Assembly: GCA_023229525.1 (NCBI GenBank)
Contig: JALNZC010000003.1
Location: forward strand, 96,938 to 160,937
Length of the DNA: 64,000 nt
From: Bacteroidales bacterium
GTDB lineage: Bacteria > Bacteroidota > Bacteroidia > Bacteroidales > FEN-979
Direction: 5' to 3'
Both the position numbers and the translations under genes were made by a program. This document shows positions 46,028-54,356 of the stretch, piece after piece. Each line of letters opens with the position of its first letter. Position 1 is the first letter of the stretch. The notes below the pieces were generated by a model. The model saw nothing but the letters and a program-made list of their open reading frames with translations. It made no database searches and was not told where the DNA came from.

Positions 46028-46717
46028 ATGAAAAAGATTTTTTTGACCGCGATAGTTATTGTTATTACAATAACAATGGTGTATGCCCAGAAGTTTGCCT
46101 ATGTGGATACGCAGTATATCCTTGACAATATCCCGGAATTCACGGAAGCTCAGGCACAGCTTGATGAAATTTCGTCGCAATGGCAAAAAGAGATTGATGC
46201 CAAATTTGCGGAAGTGGATAAAATGTATAAGGATTACCAGGCACAATCGGTATTGTTGCCAGAAGATATGAAGAAAAAGAAGGAGCAGGAGATTGTCGAT
46301 AAAGAAAAGGAAGCCAAGAATCTGCAACGTACCCGATTTGGCAAGGATGGCGATTTGTTTAAAAAGCGCCAGGAGTTGGTAAAACCGATCCAGGAAAAAA
46401 TCTATAATGCCATTCAGGAGATATCAACAAACAACAATTATGCGATAATTTTTGATAAAGGAGGCAGTCTGACCATGATGTATGCCAACCCTAAATATGA
46501 TATCAGTGATGAAGTACTGGATAATCTGGGTGCAAGTCTCAGTGGAAGAAAAGGGAAAACCAAGACTCCCACTGATAAAGGCGAACCCGGTGGCGCAGGT
46601 GGAACCAAGCCAGCTGTAACCAGACCCTCGGGAACCAAACCCCCTGTAACCAAACCCGCAGGAGCTACCGAGAGTGGACCCGGTGGATTTCCGGCAACCA
46701 AACCCATTAAAAAATAG
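46028..46717 (+). CDS. OmpH/Skp-family periplasmic chaperone with Pro-rich tail
   Basis: A 229-residue exported protein. The signal peptide (MKKIFLTAIVIVITITMVYA) leads to the Skp pattern: FAYVDTQYILDNIPEFTEAQ, a long charged coiled coil, then IIFDKGGSLTMMYA. Skp-like proteins hold unfolded barrels for BamA. The last 45 residues are unlike typical Skp: a Pro/Gly/Thr/Lys-rich tail (TDKGEPGGAGGTKP and VTKPAGATESGPGG) that may bind the cell wall or simply extend the chaperone. The position after bamA is classic for this family. Confidence 0.88.
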   Translation: MKKIFLTAIVIVITITMVYAQKFAYVDTQYILDNIPEFTEAQAQLDEISSQWQKEIDAKFAEVDKMYKDYQAQSVLLPEDMKKKKEQEIVDKEKEAKNLQRTRFGKDGDLFKKRQELVKPIQEKIYNAIQEISTNNNYAIIFDKGGSLTMMYANPKYDISDEVLDNLGASLSGRKGKTKTPTDKGEPGGAGGTKPAVTRPSGTKPPVTKPAGATESGPGGFPATKPIKK

Positions 46718-46754
46718 AGTGTCTGTCATTTCATGGAGATTTAATTATATTTTG

Positions 46755-46762
46755 TACTTTTG
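46755..46762 (+). promoter_or_regulatory. Putative -7 element of the second ompH gene
   Basis: TACTTTTG matches TAnnTTTG 32 bases before the ATG at 46795. No -33 match. Confidence 0.35.
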
Positions 46763-46794
46763 ACGTCCCAATTCTAGTATAAACCCTTTAATCA

Positions 46795-47319
46795 TTGAAA
46801 ATGAAAAATTTAGTAAAACTTTTTATCATCGTCACCATTGTCATTGGTTGCACTTTTGTATCGCATGCACAGACTTCCCTCAAGATAGGGCATATTGATT
46901 TTAACACCTTGTTAGCAGCCATGCCGGGAATTGATTCCGTAAAGATCAAGCTGCAGGGTTACCAGAAGACACTTACCGACCAAATGGATGCCATGAAAGC
47001 GGAATTTGAAAATAAATATATGGATTATCAATCACAAGCTTCGGGAATGTCGGACCTGATCAAGCAAACTAAGGAAAAGGAACTGTCTGATCTCCAGGCC
47101 AGAATTGATGCGTTTCAACAAAAAGCCAACCAGGATTTGCAGGCAAAACAACAAGAGCTGGTAGCGCCCTTTATTGAAAAGGCAAAAACAGCCATCAGAG
47201 AGATTGCCAAAGAGAATAAATACACCTACATTTTAAATGCTATTGAAGATGTTGTTATCTACAAGGAAGAAGCGGACGATGTCATGCCTTTGGTCAAGAA
47301 GAAGTTGAATATTCAATAA
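46795..47319 (+). CDS. OmpH/Skp-family periplasmic chaperone
   Basis: A 174-residue exported protein (signal peptide up to about residue 23, ending SHAQ). The motif LKIGHIDFNTLLAAMPGI is the usual Skp start, followed by a coiled coil with many charged residues (MDYQSQASGMSDLIKQT, then ELVAPFIEKAKTAIREIA) and YTYILNAIEDVV at the end. It duplicates the function of the gene before it, as is common in Bacteroidota, and lacks the Pro-rich tail of its neighbour. An intrinsic terminator follows. Confidence 0.9.
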   Translation: MKMKNLVKLFIIVTIVIGCTFVSHAQTSLKIGHIDFNTLLAAMPGIDSVKIKLQGYQKTLTDQMDAMKAEFENKYMDYQSQASGMSDLIKQTKEKELSDLQARIDAFQQKANQDLQAKQQELVAPFIEKAKTAIREIAKENKYTYILNAIEDVVIYKEEADDVMPLVKKKLNIQ

Positions 47320-47338
47320 GAAGGTTTTTATTATCTGT

Positions 47339-47371
47339 AAGCCGGTATCTGTCAAATGAGCCGGCTTTTTT
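47339..47371 (+). terminator. Intrinsic terminator after the ompH genes
   Basis: AAGCCGG (47339-47345) pairs with CCGGCTT (47361-47367), and a run of T follows. The loop is 15 bases. It ends the bamA-ompH-ompH transcript. Confidence 0.7.
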
Positions 47372-47465
47372 AATTGCTTTTCTTTACATTTGATGCAGAT
47401 TGTTCAAAGCGACTTTAGCTTGATTGAAGAATAATACTGGAAGACTTTTACTCAAAGTATTCACC

Positions 47466-48830
47466 ATGACCCAGGTTTTTGTTTCATTAAAAAACAACAA
47501 CATTTCCAGGCTATTGCTGGTGACAGGACTATTCCTGTCCGGTACCTTTTCTCTCTGGTCACAGCGATGTCCGCAAGATGGAATCACACCGGAAGAATTT
47601 GCCCGGCGACGGGTTGATCTGATCAGCAAGATGGATACTTCATCCATCCTTGTGATGCGCGCTCCGGAAACCAGTTCGGAATACGATCAAATGAATTACC
47701 GGCAGGATCCTGATTTTTTATACCTCACGGGAGTCGATGCGCCTGGATATACCCTGCTCCTTATTCCGAAGGGGCTTCCGGTTGAGGGTAGGAAAAAGCA
47801 ATGTATCTTATTTGCTTCCTCCATGTATTTTTCCGGTTTGCAGAATTTTTCCGGAGAAAATATACCCCATGCCGCTTTTACAGGTAAATACGATACCGTT
47901 GTAGAGGATATGGAATTTAAAAAACAATTCAGACAGGCGTTGAGCGGGGCCAGGAAACTTTACTATTCAGCGCCCGATTTGGCATTTATACATGACTGGC
48001 TCAACGATAAACCTTATTTCATTGAAAAGGATGTACACAAGACGCTCCGGTTGATCGCACCGGATTTAAAATTCGAAAGTCCTGCTCACTTGATCGCCGG
48101 ATTACGCCAGGTTAAATCACCGGAGGAACTCGAACTTATTCGCAATTCCATCAAAATCACCGGGGATGGGATATTATCGGCCATTAGGACATGCCAGCCA
48201 GGGATATGGGAATATGAACTTCGTGCAGCAATAGAATACCAGATGTTGAAGCAGGGGGCAGCGGGAGTTTCTTTCCGCTCGATTATTGGCGCCGGAAGAA
48301 ATAGCCTGAGTCCGCATTATATGAAAAATAATTGTAAGACTCAGGAAGGAGAAGTGGTGGTTATGGATGTTGGTGCATCCTATCATGGCTATGCTGCTGA
48401 TATTACACGGACCATACCCGTTTCCGGAAAGTTTACAAAGGCACAACTGGAAATTTATAATGTCGTCCTGAACATTCAGGAGGAGCTGATCCGAATGGTC
48501 CGCCCCGGTCTTACTACCGGTGAGATCGACAAAAAAGCCATTGAATTGATAAAGAAGGCCGGATACGGAAAGTATATTCTTCATGGGGTAACGCACTCGT
48601 TGGGAATGGAGGTTCATGATGTTTCGGCATCGGATACATTGGTTCCCGGTATGGTGATTACCATTGAACCCGGGATCTACATCCCTGAAGATGATATCTT
48701 TTTATCAGCGGACTATCATACCATGGGAATCCGGATTGAGGATGATATCCTGGTCACAAAAGAGGGATATGAAGTGCTCTCGGAAAAAATTCCAAAACAA
48801 GCTACCGCGATGGAAAGAAGAATTGAGTGA
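47466..48830 (+). CDS. Exported Xaa-Pro aminopeptidase (M24, PepP family)
   Basis: A metallopeptidase that removes N-terminal residues before proline. ATG 47466 is chosen, because a signal peptide follows (ISRLLLVTGLFLSGTFSLWSQ). An N-terminal AMP_N-type domain (GITPEEFARRRVDLI) is followed by the pita-bread M24 domain with its metal ligands: VVMDVGASYHGYAADITRT, then GVTHSLGMEVHD, VITIEPGIYIPE and MGIRIEDDILVT. Its periplasmic location would serve peptide recycling. Its 3' end overlaps the GH13 gene on the other strand by 29 bases. Confidence 0.88.
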   Translation: MTQVFVSLKNNNISRLLLVTGLFLSGTFSLWSQRCPQDGITPEEFARRRVDLISKMDTSSILVMRAPETSSEYDQMNYRQDPDFLYLTGVDAPGYTLLLIPKGLPVEGRKKQCILFASSMYFSGLQNFSGENIPHAAFTGKYDTVVEDMEFKKQFRQALSGARKLYYSAPDLAFIHDWLNDKPYFIEKDVHKTLRLIAPDLKFESPAHLIAGLRQVKSPEELELIRNSIKITGDGILSAIRTCQPGIWEYELRAAIEYQMLKQGAAGVSFRSIIGAGRNSLSPHYMKNNCKTQEGEVVVMDVGASYHGYAADITRTIPVSGKFTKAQLEIYNVVLNIQEELIRMVRPGLTTGEIDKKAIELIKKAGYGKYILHGVTHSLGMEVHDVSASDTLVPGMVITIEPGIYIPEDDIFLSADYHTMGIRIEDDILVTKEGYEVLSEKIPKQATAMERRIE

Positions 48831-50295
48831 ACTGGAAAAAATGATATCCCCTGGGCTTAAGACTAACATATAATCCGGAATTCGCCATCTCGTCACCATC
48901 CCGGTCGTAAGATTGCCCCGACAAGGGATCGGTGAGTCGCCAAGAATGCCCGGTCAGCGTTGGCCAGGTGATTTTTATCCGGCCCTGTGAAAGTGATCTG
49001 CTCAAATTAATCACTATCAGGTACAGTTCATCTTCGAATGACCATCCCCATGCCAGAAGGTTTTTATAGTTTATATTTTCCGGCCATCCAAAACTCTCAA
49101 ACAATTGCCAATGGCCATCGCGAAAGCATTGCCGGTGAATATTTCCAAGAAGTTTCGAATAGAATTCCTGCATTCCAGTATCTGCAGTTTCCAAAGGGCG
49201 ACGGCGTAAGAAAACAGGCAATTTAATTTTCCGTCCTTCAAACTGTCCCTCGTTAAAAATTTTTAATCCTGGAAGGGTAGCAACAGCGATGGCCGTGGCG
49301 TATTCTTGTTCCAGGGAAAAAATTGCCGCTGCCCTTGGCTCATCATGATTTTCGATAAAACGTGCTAATTTTGACTGATAATCGATACCTGCTGTAAGAT
49401 GCAACCGGATCGATTCCGGGTCGCCGTTTTCAAGCCGGTCATAGAGTCGTTTATCATAGCAGTAGTCGAACCCCTGTTGCATAAGTTCCCATTCGAGATC
49501 CCAATAGGATTCAGCGATGAAAATAAAGTCATTATTAGTCCGCTTGACGGCCGGAATCAAATCCTCCCAGTAATCCGTTTCGGGAACCGAACCGGCCCGG
49601 ATTCCCCATGTTTGTTTTACGATCCGGTTCAACATCAGCATGGCCATGTCACACCGGATGCCATCGCACTGACTGGCAATCCGGGTTACCGTCTCTATCG
49701 CCTCTTCACGCAGTCCGGGATTGAAAGCATTGACCTGTAATACATCCTGCCAGGCAGGGAAATATGGATCTTTCCCACAAGCAAAGAAGTTTGTCCCGAT
49801 CTGAACAAACGTAACGGGGTCGTTGTGCAAGTCGTTTTCGCTTCCACGGATAAAATAATCGGGAAATTCCTCTACCCATGGATGGTCATGGGCGACATGG
49901 TTGGGCACGAAATCGAGGATCAGTTTGATACCACGGTCCGCCAGGTTTTTTCTTGCTAATGCCAGCCCTTCGGGGCCGCCAAGTTGCTGATCGGCAACAT
50001 AACGTCTGACACAATATGGTGATCCCACGTTATCGCTCAATGTAAAATCGGGTAAAGCACGACGGAAGTCAGTCAGATTCCCGGTATTCTGGTTGGAAAT
50101 ATCAATACCCCTCGGACTTCGTTCCCACACCCCCATAAGCCAAACTGCATCGACCTTCAGCAATGCCAGTTCGTCCCAGACCATTGCCGGTACATTATAA
50201 AGGGTTATGGGGAGATCGAAACGAAGGCCAAGTTCACCGAGCCATACCCACGTGTTGATCTCATAAATTACAGGATTTTTTTTCCAGGGTTGCAT
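48802..50295 (-). CDS. GH13 family alpha-amylase-like glycosyl hydrolase
   Basis: A 497-residue cytoplasmic (no signal peptide seen) enzyme of family GH13. Conserved regions: DFVPNHVAHDHPW (region I), GIRCDMAMLM near residue 213 with the catalytic Asp, FIAESYWDLEW near 257 with the Glu acid/base, and ENHDEPRA near 318. It may cleave alpha-glucans or transfer glucose, perhaps for storage polysaccharide. The exact substrate class cannot be set by eye. It shares its 3' end with the aminopeptidase gene. Confidence 0.85.
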   Translation of the reverse strand: MQPWKKNPVIYEINTWVWLGELGLRFDLPITLYNVPAMVWDELALLKVDAVWLMGVWERSPRGIDISNQNTGNLTDFRRALPDFTLSDNVGSPYCVRRYVADQQLGGPEGLALARKNLADRGIKLILDFVPNHVAHDHPWVEEFPDYFIRGSENDLHNDPVTFVQIGTNFFACGKDPYFPAWQDVLQVNAFNPGLREEAIETVTRIASQCDGIRCDMAMLMLNRIVKQTWGIRAGSVPETDYWEDLIPAVKRTNNDFIFIAESYWDLEWELMQQGFDYCYDKRLYDRLENGDPESIRLHLTAGIDYQSKLARFIENHDEPRAAAIFSLEQEYATAIAVATLPGLKIFNEGQFEGRKIKLPVFLRRRPLETADTGMQEFYSKLLGNIHRQCFRDGHWQLFESFGWPENINYKNLLAWGWSFEDELYLIVINLSRSLSQGRIKITWPTLTGHSWRLTDPLSGQSYDRDGDEMANSGLYVSLKPRGYHFFQFTQFFFPSR

Positions 50296-50316
50296 ATCAG
50301 GTTATTATTGGTTAAT

Positions 50317-50358
50317 TCCCCATGTAGAGACGCATCGCGATGCGTCTCTACATGGGGA
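50317..50358. repeat. 42-bp perfect inverted repeat
   Basis: The 21-bp arms contain TAGAGACGCATCGC and its complement, with no spacer, and would form a long stem in RNA or a cruciform in DNA. It lies between the acyltransferase and GH13 genes, and abuts the 18-bp array that shares its GATGCGTCTCTACA half. Confidence 0.85.
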
Positions 50359-50420
50359 TGCGTCTTTACATGGGGATGCGTCTTTACATGGGGATGCGTC
50401 TTTACATGGGGATGCGTCTC
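50349..50420. repeat. Four 18-bp direct repeats (TACATGGGGATGCGTCTT)
   Basis: Four contiguous copies, the last differing at its final base, derived from the half palindrome next door. There are no spacers, so this is not a CRISPR array. It probably arose by copying of one arm of the inverted repeat. Confidence 0.85.
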
Positions 50421-50438
50421 TCTTAATTGAAAATGCGT

Positions 50439-51233
50439 CTATTTGGTATCATCCCAGAGTGATAGGTGATTCCGAATAAAATCTATCATGTGTTGGTGTT
50501 CCTTCTTGCCGTTTCCGGATACATTGATGGGACTGCCAAAAGCAATATGTATGGGCTTCCGGCGATCCAAAGGGCCCAGATATCCGGTAAATTTGCCGTT
50601 TCCCCAAAAGTCGGTTTTTATAGCCACCGGGATTACCTGAACTCCTGCTCTGGCGGCCAGTTTAGTGCCTATGGAATTGAATTCCGATGCCAGGAAGTGT
50701 ATCCTGCGGGTACTTTGTGGAAAGATGATGACCGAGATCCCTTTTTTCAACGATTCGAATCCCTGGTCCATCACGATTCGGAAATCTTCACGGGGATTTG
50801 ACCGGCTAAGCACAATGGGGTGACGGGAGCGCATAACTGCCCCGAAAGCCCAATGACGAACCAGCTCATCCTTGACGACGAAAGTAACTTCCTTTAACGG
50901 CTGTATTATTCCCGGAAAGATCATGGTTTCCAATGTACTCATGTGATTGCTCAGAATTACGACCGGCCCCTGGCTATTGCGAAGGTGATCAAACCCAGTG
51001 ATATGAAACTTTCCACCGCACTGTTCGATATAGGTGAAAATTTCATGCGACGAATCAATCCAATGTTGGGTGTCATATATTCCCTTGTATGCCTCACTCC
51101 GTGTCCTGAAAATACTTTTGATAAAATGATACATGAAAACGATCCGTGAATTGAACATCATGCGGTCAAGTAAATAACGCGGCGTATCTTCCGGCGTGTG
51201 GTATTCATTTTCCGAAATAATCTCCGTTCTCAC
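50439..51233 (-). CDS. 1-acylglycerol-phosphate acyltransferase (PlsC-like)
   Basis: Transfers a fatty acid to a lysophospholipid. The motif NHMSTLE near residue 97 replaces the usual NHxxxxD with a Glu, and FPQSTRRIHF stands for the FPEGTR motif. These variants make the enzyme recognisable but uncertain in substrate. GTG 51233 is used as the start because homologues begin with a TPEDxPR segment (YHTPEDTPRYLLD) shortly after it; an ATG at 51269 is an alternative. It overlaps the nadB end by 29 bases. Confidence 0.75.
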   Translation of the reverse strand: MRTEIISENEYHTPEDTPRYLLDRMMFNSRIVFMYHFIKSIFRTRSEAYKGIYDTQHWIDSSHEIFTYIEQCGGKFHITGFDHLRNSQGPVVILSNHMSTLETMIFPGIIQPLKEVTFVVKDELVRHWAFGAVMRSRHPIVLSRSNPREDFRIVMDQGFESLKKGISVIIFPQSTRRIHFLASEFNSIGTKLAARAGVQVIPVAIKTDFWGNGKFTGYLGPLDRRKPIHIAFGSPINVSGNGKKEHQHMIDFIRNHLSLWDDTK

Positions 51234-52839
51234 TGGCGTTTTTATATTGATATGTTGAGACCTTATCATTATGGGAGATTGCCCTCGGATAATCAAGTGA
51301 ATAATGGAGCCCGCGGCTTTCATGCCGGGCACGGGCGGCCTTGGTAATGAGGTACCCGATGTTGATCAGGTTTCGCAATTCACATAACCTGACGGTCAGG
51401 ATCGATTTGTTGTAAAGATCTTCCGACTCCTTATAAAGCAATTCAAGACGGTCAAATGCACGCTGTAACCGCAGGTTGGAACGGACAATCCCCACATAAC
51501 TGCTCATGATGGCCTGTAATTCTTTCATCGACTGGGTGATCAGGATCATTTCCTCATTCAGAACCATGCCTTCTGCATTCCAGTCCGGGAACTCCTGGGA
51601 AAAGCTGAACTCTTTCGACTTTTGTACCGCATCAACGCTGGCGCGGTGAGAAAAGACCAGTGATTCAAGAAGAGAATTGGAAGCCAGCCGGTTGGCGCCA
51701 TGCAAACCGGTAGAGGAACATTCACCGGACGCATATAAATTCAGGATGGAACTCCTGCCCATTTCATCCACCTTGATCCCTCCACAGGTATAGTGAGCCG
51801 CCGGTACCACAGGGATCATATCCTTGCTGATGTCAATGCCTACACTCAGGCATTTGGCATAAATAGTAGGAAAGTGGTTGATGAGCTCGTTTTTATTCAG
51901 CTGCCGGCAGTCTAGGCCCACAAAATCATCCCCGCTTAATTTAAGTTCATTATCTATGGCACGGGCCACAATGTCGCGTGGGGCGAGTGAAAGACGCGCA
52001 TCATACTTATGCATGAATTCTTTGCCTTCGCAGGTTTTCAGCACTGCTCCGAATCCGCGAAGGGCTTCGGTGATCAGAAAAGCAGGCTTTTCATCAGGGT
52101 GATACAACGAGGTGGGATGAAACTGGATAAATTCCATGTTTTCAACCGTACCTTTTGCCCGGTATACCATGGCGATTCCGTCACCGGTTGAAATTAGCGG
52201 GTTGGTGGTGTTATTATAAACGTTACCCGCACCTCCGGTAGCAATCAATGTTGCTTTTGAAAGGATGGTATCCACCAGCCTTGTCCGTGGATTAAGCACA
52301 TAGGCTCCGAAACAGGTTATGCCTGTCGTGCGCCGGTTCACCTCGATATTCAGATGATGCTGGGTAATGATGTCGATCGTGAAATAATTCTCAAGGATCT
52401 CGATATTGGGATGGTTTTTAACTTGTTCCAGCAACGTATTCTCGATTTCCCTTCCCGTACTGTCTTTGTGGTGGAGAACCCGGTACTCGGAATGTCCCCC
52501 TTCCTTGGCCAGGTCATAGCGACCCGTTTTTGTCTTGTCGAACTTCGCTCCCCATTTGATCAGTTCTCGGATGCGTTCGGTAGATTCCTCAATAGTCAGA
52601 CGAACGATCTTTTCATCGCAAAGCCCATCACCGGCGATGATGGTATCGCGAATGTGTTTCTCGAATGTATCGGGGGTATACATCACGGCGGCAATACCTC
52701 CCTGTGCCCAACTGGTTGCGGTATCGTCCATTTTCGATTTTGTGACAATACACACTTTGCCATATTTTGCCACTTTGATCGCGAAGGTAAGGCCCGCGAT
52801 CCCTGATCCGATCACCAGAAAATCAACATATTTTCTCAT
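51205..52839 (-). CDS. nadB: L-aspartate oxidase
   Basis: Oxidises aspartate to iminoaspartate with FAD, the first step of de novo NAD synthesis. The 544 residues show the FAD loop VIGSGIAGLTFAIK near residues 9-22, then SWAQGGIAAVM, EFIQFHPTSLYHP near 236-248, the AAHYTCGGIKVDEMGRS site, and GLHGANRLASNSLLE. The family's usual partner NadA is not in the window. It is likely co-transcribed with sucB and the acyltransferase. Confidence 0.95.
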   Translation of the reverse strand: MRKYVDFLVIGSGIAGLTFAIKVAKYGKVCIVTKSKMDDTATSWAQGGIAAVMYTPDTFEKHIRDTIIAGDGLCDEKIVRLTIEESTERIRELIKWGAKFDKTKTGRYDLAKEGGHSEYRVLHHKDSTGREIENTLLEQVKNHPNIEILENYFTIDIITQHHLNIEVNRRTTGITCFGAYVLNPRTRLVDTILSKATLIATGGAGNVYNNTTNPLISTGDGIAMVYRAKGTVENMEFIQFHPTSLYHPDEKPAFLITEALRGFGAVLKTCEGKEFMHKYDARLSLAPRDIVARAIDNELKLSGDDFVGLDCRQLNKNELINHFPTIYAKCLSVGIDISKDMIPVVPAAHYTCGGIKVDEMGRSSILNLYASGECSSTGLHGANRLASNSLLESLVFSHRASVDAVQKSKEFSFSQEFPDWNAEGMVLNEEMILITQSMKELQAIMSSYVGIVRSNLRLQRAFDRLELLYKESEDLYNKSILTVRLCELRNLINIGYLITKAARARHESRGLHYSLDYPRAISHNDKVSTYQYKNASENGDYFGK

Positions 52840-52861
52840 CTCAAAAAGTCCGATCGTATTT

Positions 52862-54109
52862 TTATAAATCCAGTAATAATTTGATTGGATCCAATCCTTC
52901 GGTGAGCATTTTCGCGGGATCTTCCACCAGCTCTTTAACCCTGACTAGGAAACTCACCGATTCACGGCCATCGATCACACGATGGTCATATGATAAGGCT
53001 ACATACATCATAGATGCTAAAACCACCTGACCATTTAAGGCAATGGGTCTTTCCTGGATTCTATGCATGCCAAGGATTGCACTCTGCGGGGGATTCAGGA
53101 TAGGAGTTGACATCAGCGATCCGAAAACCCCGCCATTGGTAATGGTAAAGGTGCCTCCCTTCATGTCGTCGATGGAAATTTTATTTTCCCGGGCTTTCGC
53201 GGCCAGCTCTCTGATCTTTTGTTCGATTTCCGGGAAGCTCATCTGTTCGGCATTACGCAGCACAGGTACTACCAAACCCTTTGGCGCGCTCACGGCGATA
53301 CCGATGTCGACATATTTCGGTGTGATCAGATCATCCCCATCAATCATTGAATTCACCTGTGGAAACTCCTTCAACGCAATCGTAACTGCTTTTGTAAAAA
53401 ACGACATCAGCCCGAGACCAACACCAAACCGTTCTTTGAATACCTCTGAGTATTTATCCCTGATCCCAAGCACAGCCTGCATATTGATCTCGTTGAAGGT
53501 TGTGAGCATAGCGGTTTGGTTTTTAACGGCTACGAGCCGTTCGGCGAGTTTCAACCTGAGCGTGGTCATTCTTTTCCGCTCTTCACCGCGTGAACCGTCA
53601 AAGGTCATTCCCGATGAAACATCTTTTTTACGCGAGACAAAGGATTCGATATCCTTTCTGGTTAATTTTTTTCCCGGGAATGCATTGCTGATATCCCGGA
53701 TATTGACCTTGCTTTCTTCGATGATCTTCCTGGCAAGAGGAGAGGCGTGAAGTTCAGATGATGAGGTTTCAGATGGTGAGGGTTCAGATGGTGAAATGGT
53801 GAAATGGTGAGATGGTGAGGTCACAGGTGGTGAGGGTTCAGATGGTGAGGTGGTGAGTTTGTAAGTTTGCGAGTCTTTTGTTTCGATCATTGCGATGATA
53901 GCTCCGACAGCAATTGTTTCACCTTCAGGAACCAGGATTTTCACGATACCGGATTCGGGAGATGCCAATGGGAACGAAGCTTTGTCGGAGTCGATTTCAA
54001 CAATTTCCTGGTCTTTGTCAACAGTTTCTCCATTGGCAACCAACCATTTGGCTACTTGCACCTGGGTGATGGATTCTCCCGGGCTGGGGATTGTTATTTC
54101 GATTGCCAT
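52862..54109 (-). CDS. sucB: 2-oxoglutarate dehydrogenase E2 (dihydrolipoyl succinyltransferase) with a repeat-derived linker
   Basis: E2 core of the 2-oxoglutarate dehydrogenase complex: carries succinyl on a lipoyl arm and passes it to CoA. The 415 residues have an N-terminal lipoyl domain (IEITIPSPGESITQVQ, with the lipoylated Lys in EIDSDKAS), then a Ser/Pro/Glu linker near residues 84-118, a short E1/E3-binding domain (ASPLARKIIEESKVNIRDIS), and the catalytic domain ending with SYDHRVIDGRES. The linker is encoded by an octamer array. It lies with sucA in the same minus-strand run. Confidence 0.94.
   Translation of the reverse strand: MAIEITIPSPGESITQVQVAKWLVANGETVDKDQEIVEIDSDKASFPLASPESGIVKILVPEGETIAVGAIIAMIETKDSQTYKLTTSPSEPSPPVTSPSHHFTISPSEPSPSETSSSELHASPLARKIIEESKVNIRDISNAFPGKKLTRKDIESFVSRKKDVSSGMTFDGSRGEERKRMTTLRLKLAERLVAVKNQTAMLTTFNEINMQAVLGIRDKYSEVFKERFGVGLGLMSFFTKAVTIALKEFPQVNSMIDGDDLITPKYVDIGIAVSAPKGLVVPVLRNAEQMSFPEIEQKIRELAAKARENKISIDDMKGGTFTITNGGVFGSLMSTPILNPPQSAILGMHRIQERPIALNGQVVLASMMYVALSYDHRVIDGRESVSFLVRVKELVEDPAKMLTEGLDPIKLLLDL
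53754..53858. repeat. Octamer array inside sucB (GATGGTGA/TCAGATGG family)
   Basis: About thirteen 8-bp units (for example AAATGGTG, AGATGGTG, AGGTCACA) fill this part of the coding sequence. Because 24 bases are eight codons, the array gives an imperfect SEPSP-type linker in the protein. The same octamer family occurs between genes at 45941 and 59283. Confidence 0.75.
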
Positions 54110-54164
54110 GTTCTGTTCATTAATTGGATGATGTAGCGTATTGAAATGTATAACGCAAATTGGG

Positions 54165-54356
54165 TTAAATCGTTGCCGGTTTTTTATCTTTTCCCCGAAT
54201 TTCTTTCAGGGAATCGATTTTTCCCTGATCGGGAGCAGGATGTTCAATACGTCTTACTTCGCTACCGGATTGGCTTTTTGTGGTGACTTTCGGCTGCCGG
54301 CATCCAGGTAAACCAGCAATCAGTGTAAAGCTAATCAGCAATAATGATTTTTTCAT
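54165..54356 (-). CDS. Small lipoprotein, function unknown
   Basis: A 63-residue protein with a clear lipoprotein signal: MKKSLLLISFTLIAGLPGC, with the Cys as lipidation site. The mature part is short and charged (RRIEHPAPDQGKIDSLKEIR). It overlaps the 3' end of the T9SS gene by 26 bases, which suggests translational coupling. I do not recognise a family. Confidence 0.6.
   Translation of the reverse strand: MKKSLLLISFTLIAGLPGCRQPKVTTKSQSGSEVRRIEHPAPDQGKIDSLKEIRGKDKKPATI

Noticed and set aside
50349..50420. Possible CRISPR array
   Set aside because: The 18-bp copies are contiguous with no spacers, and no cas genes are near.
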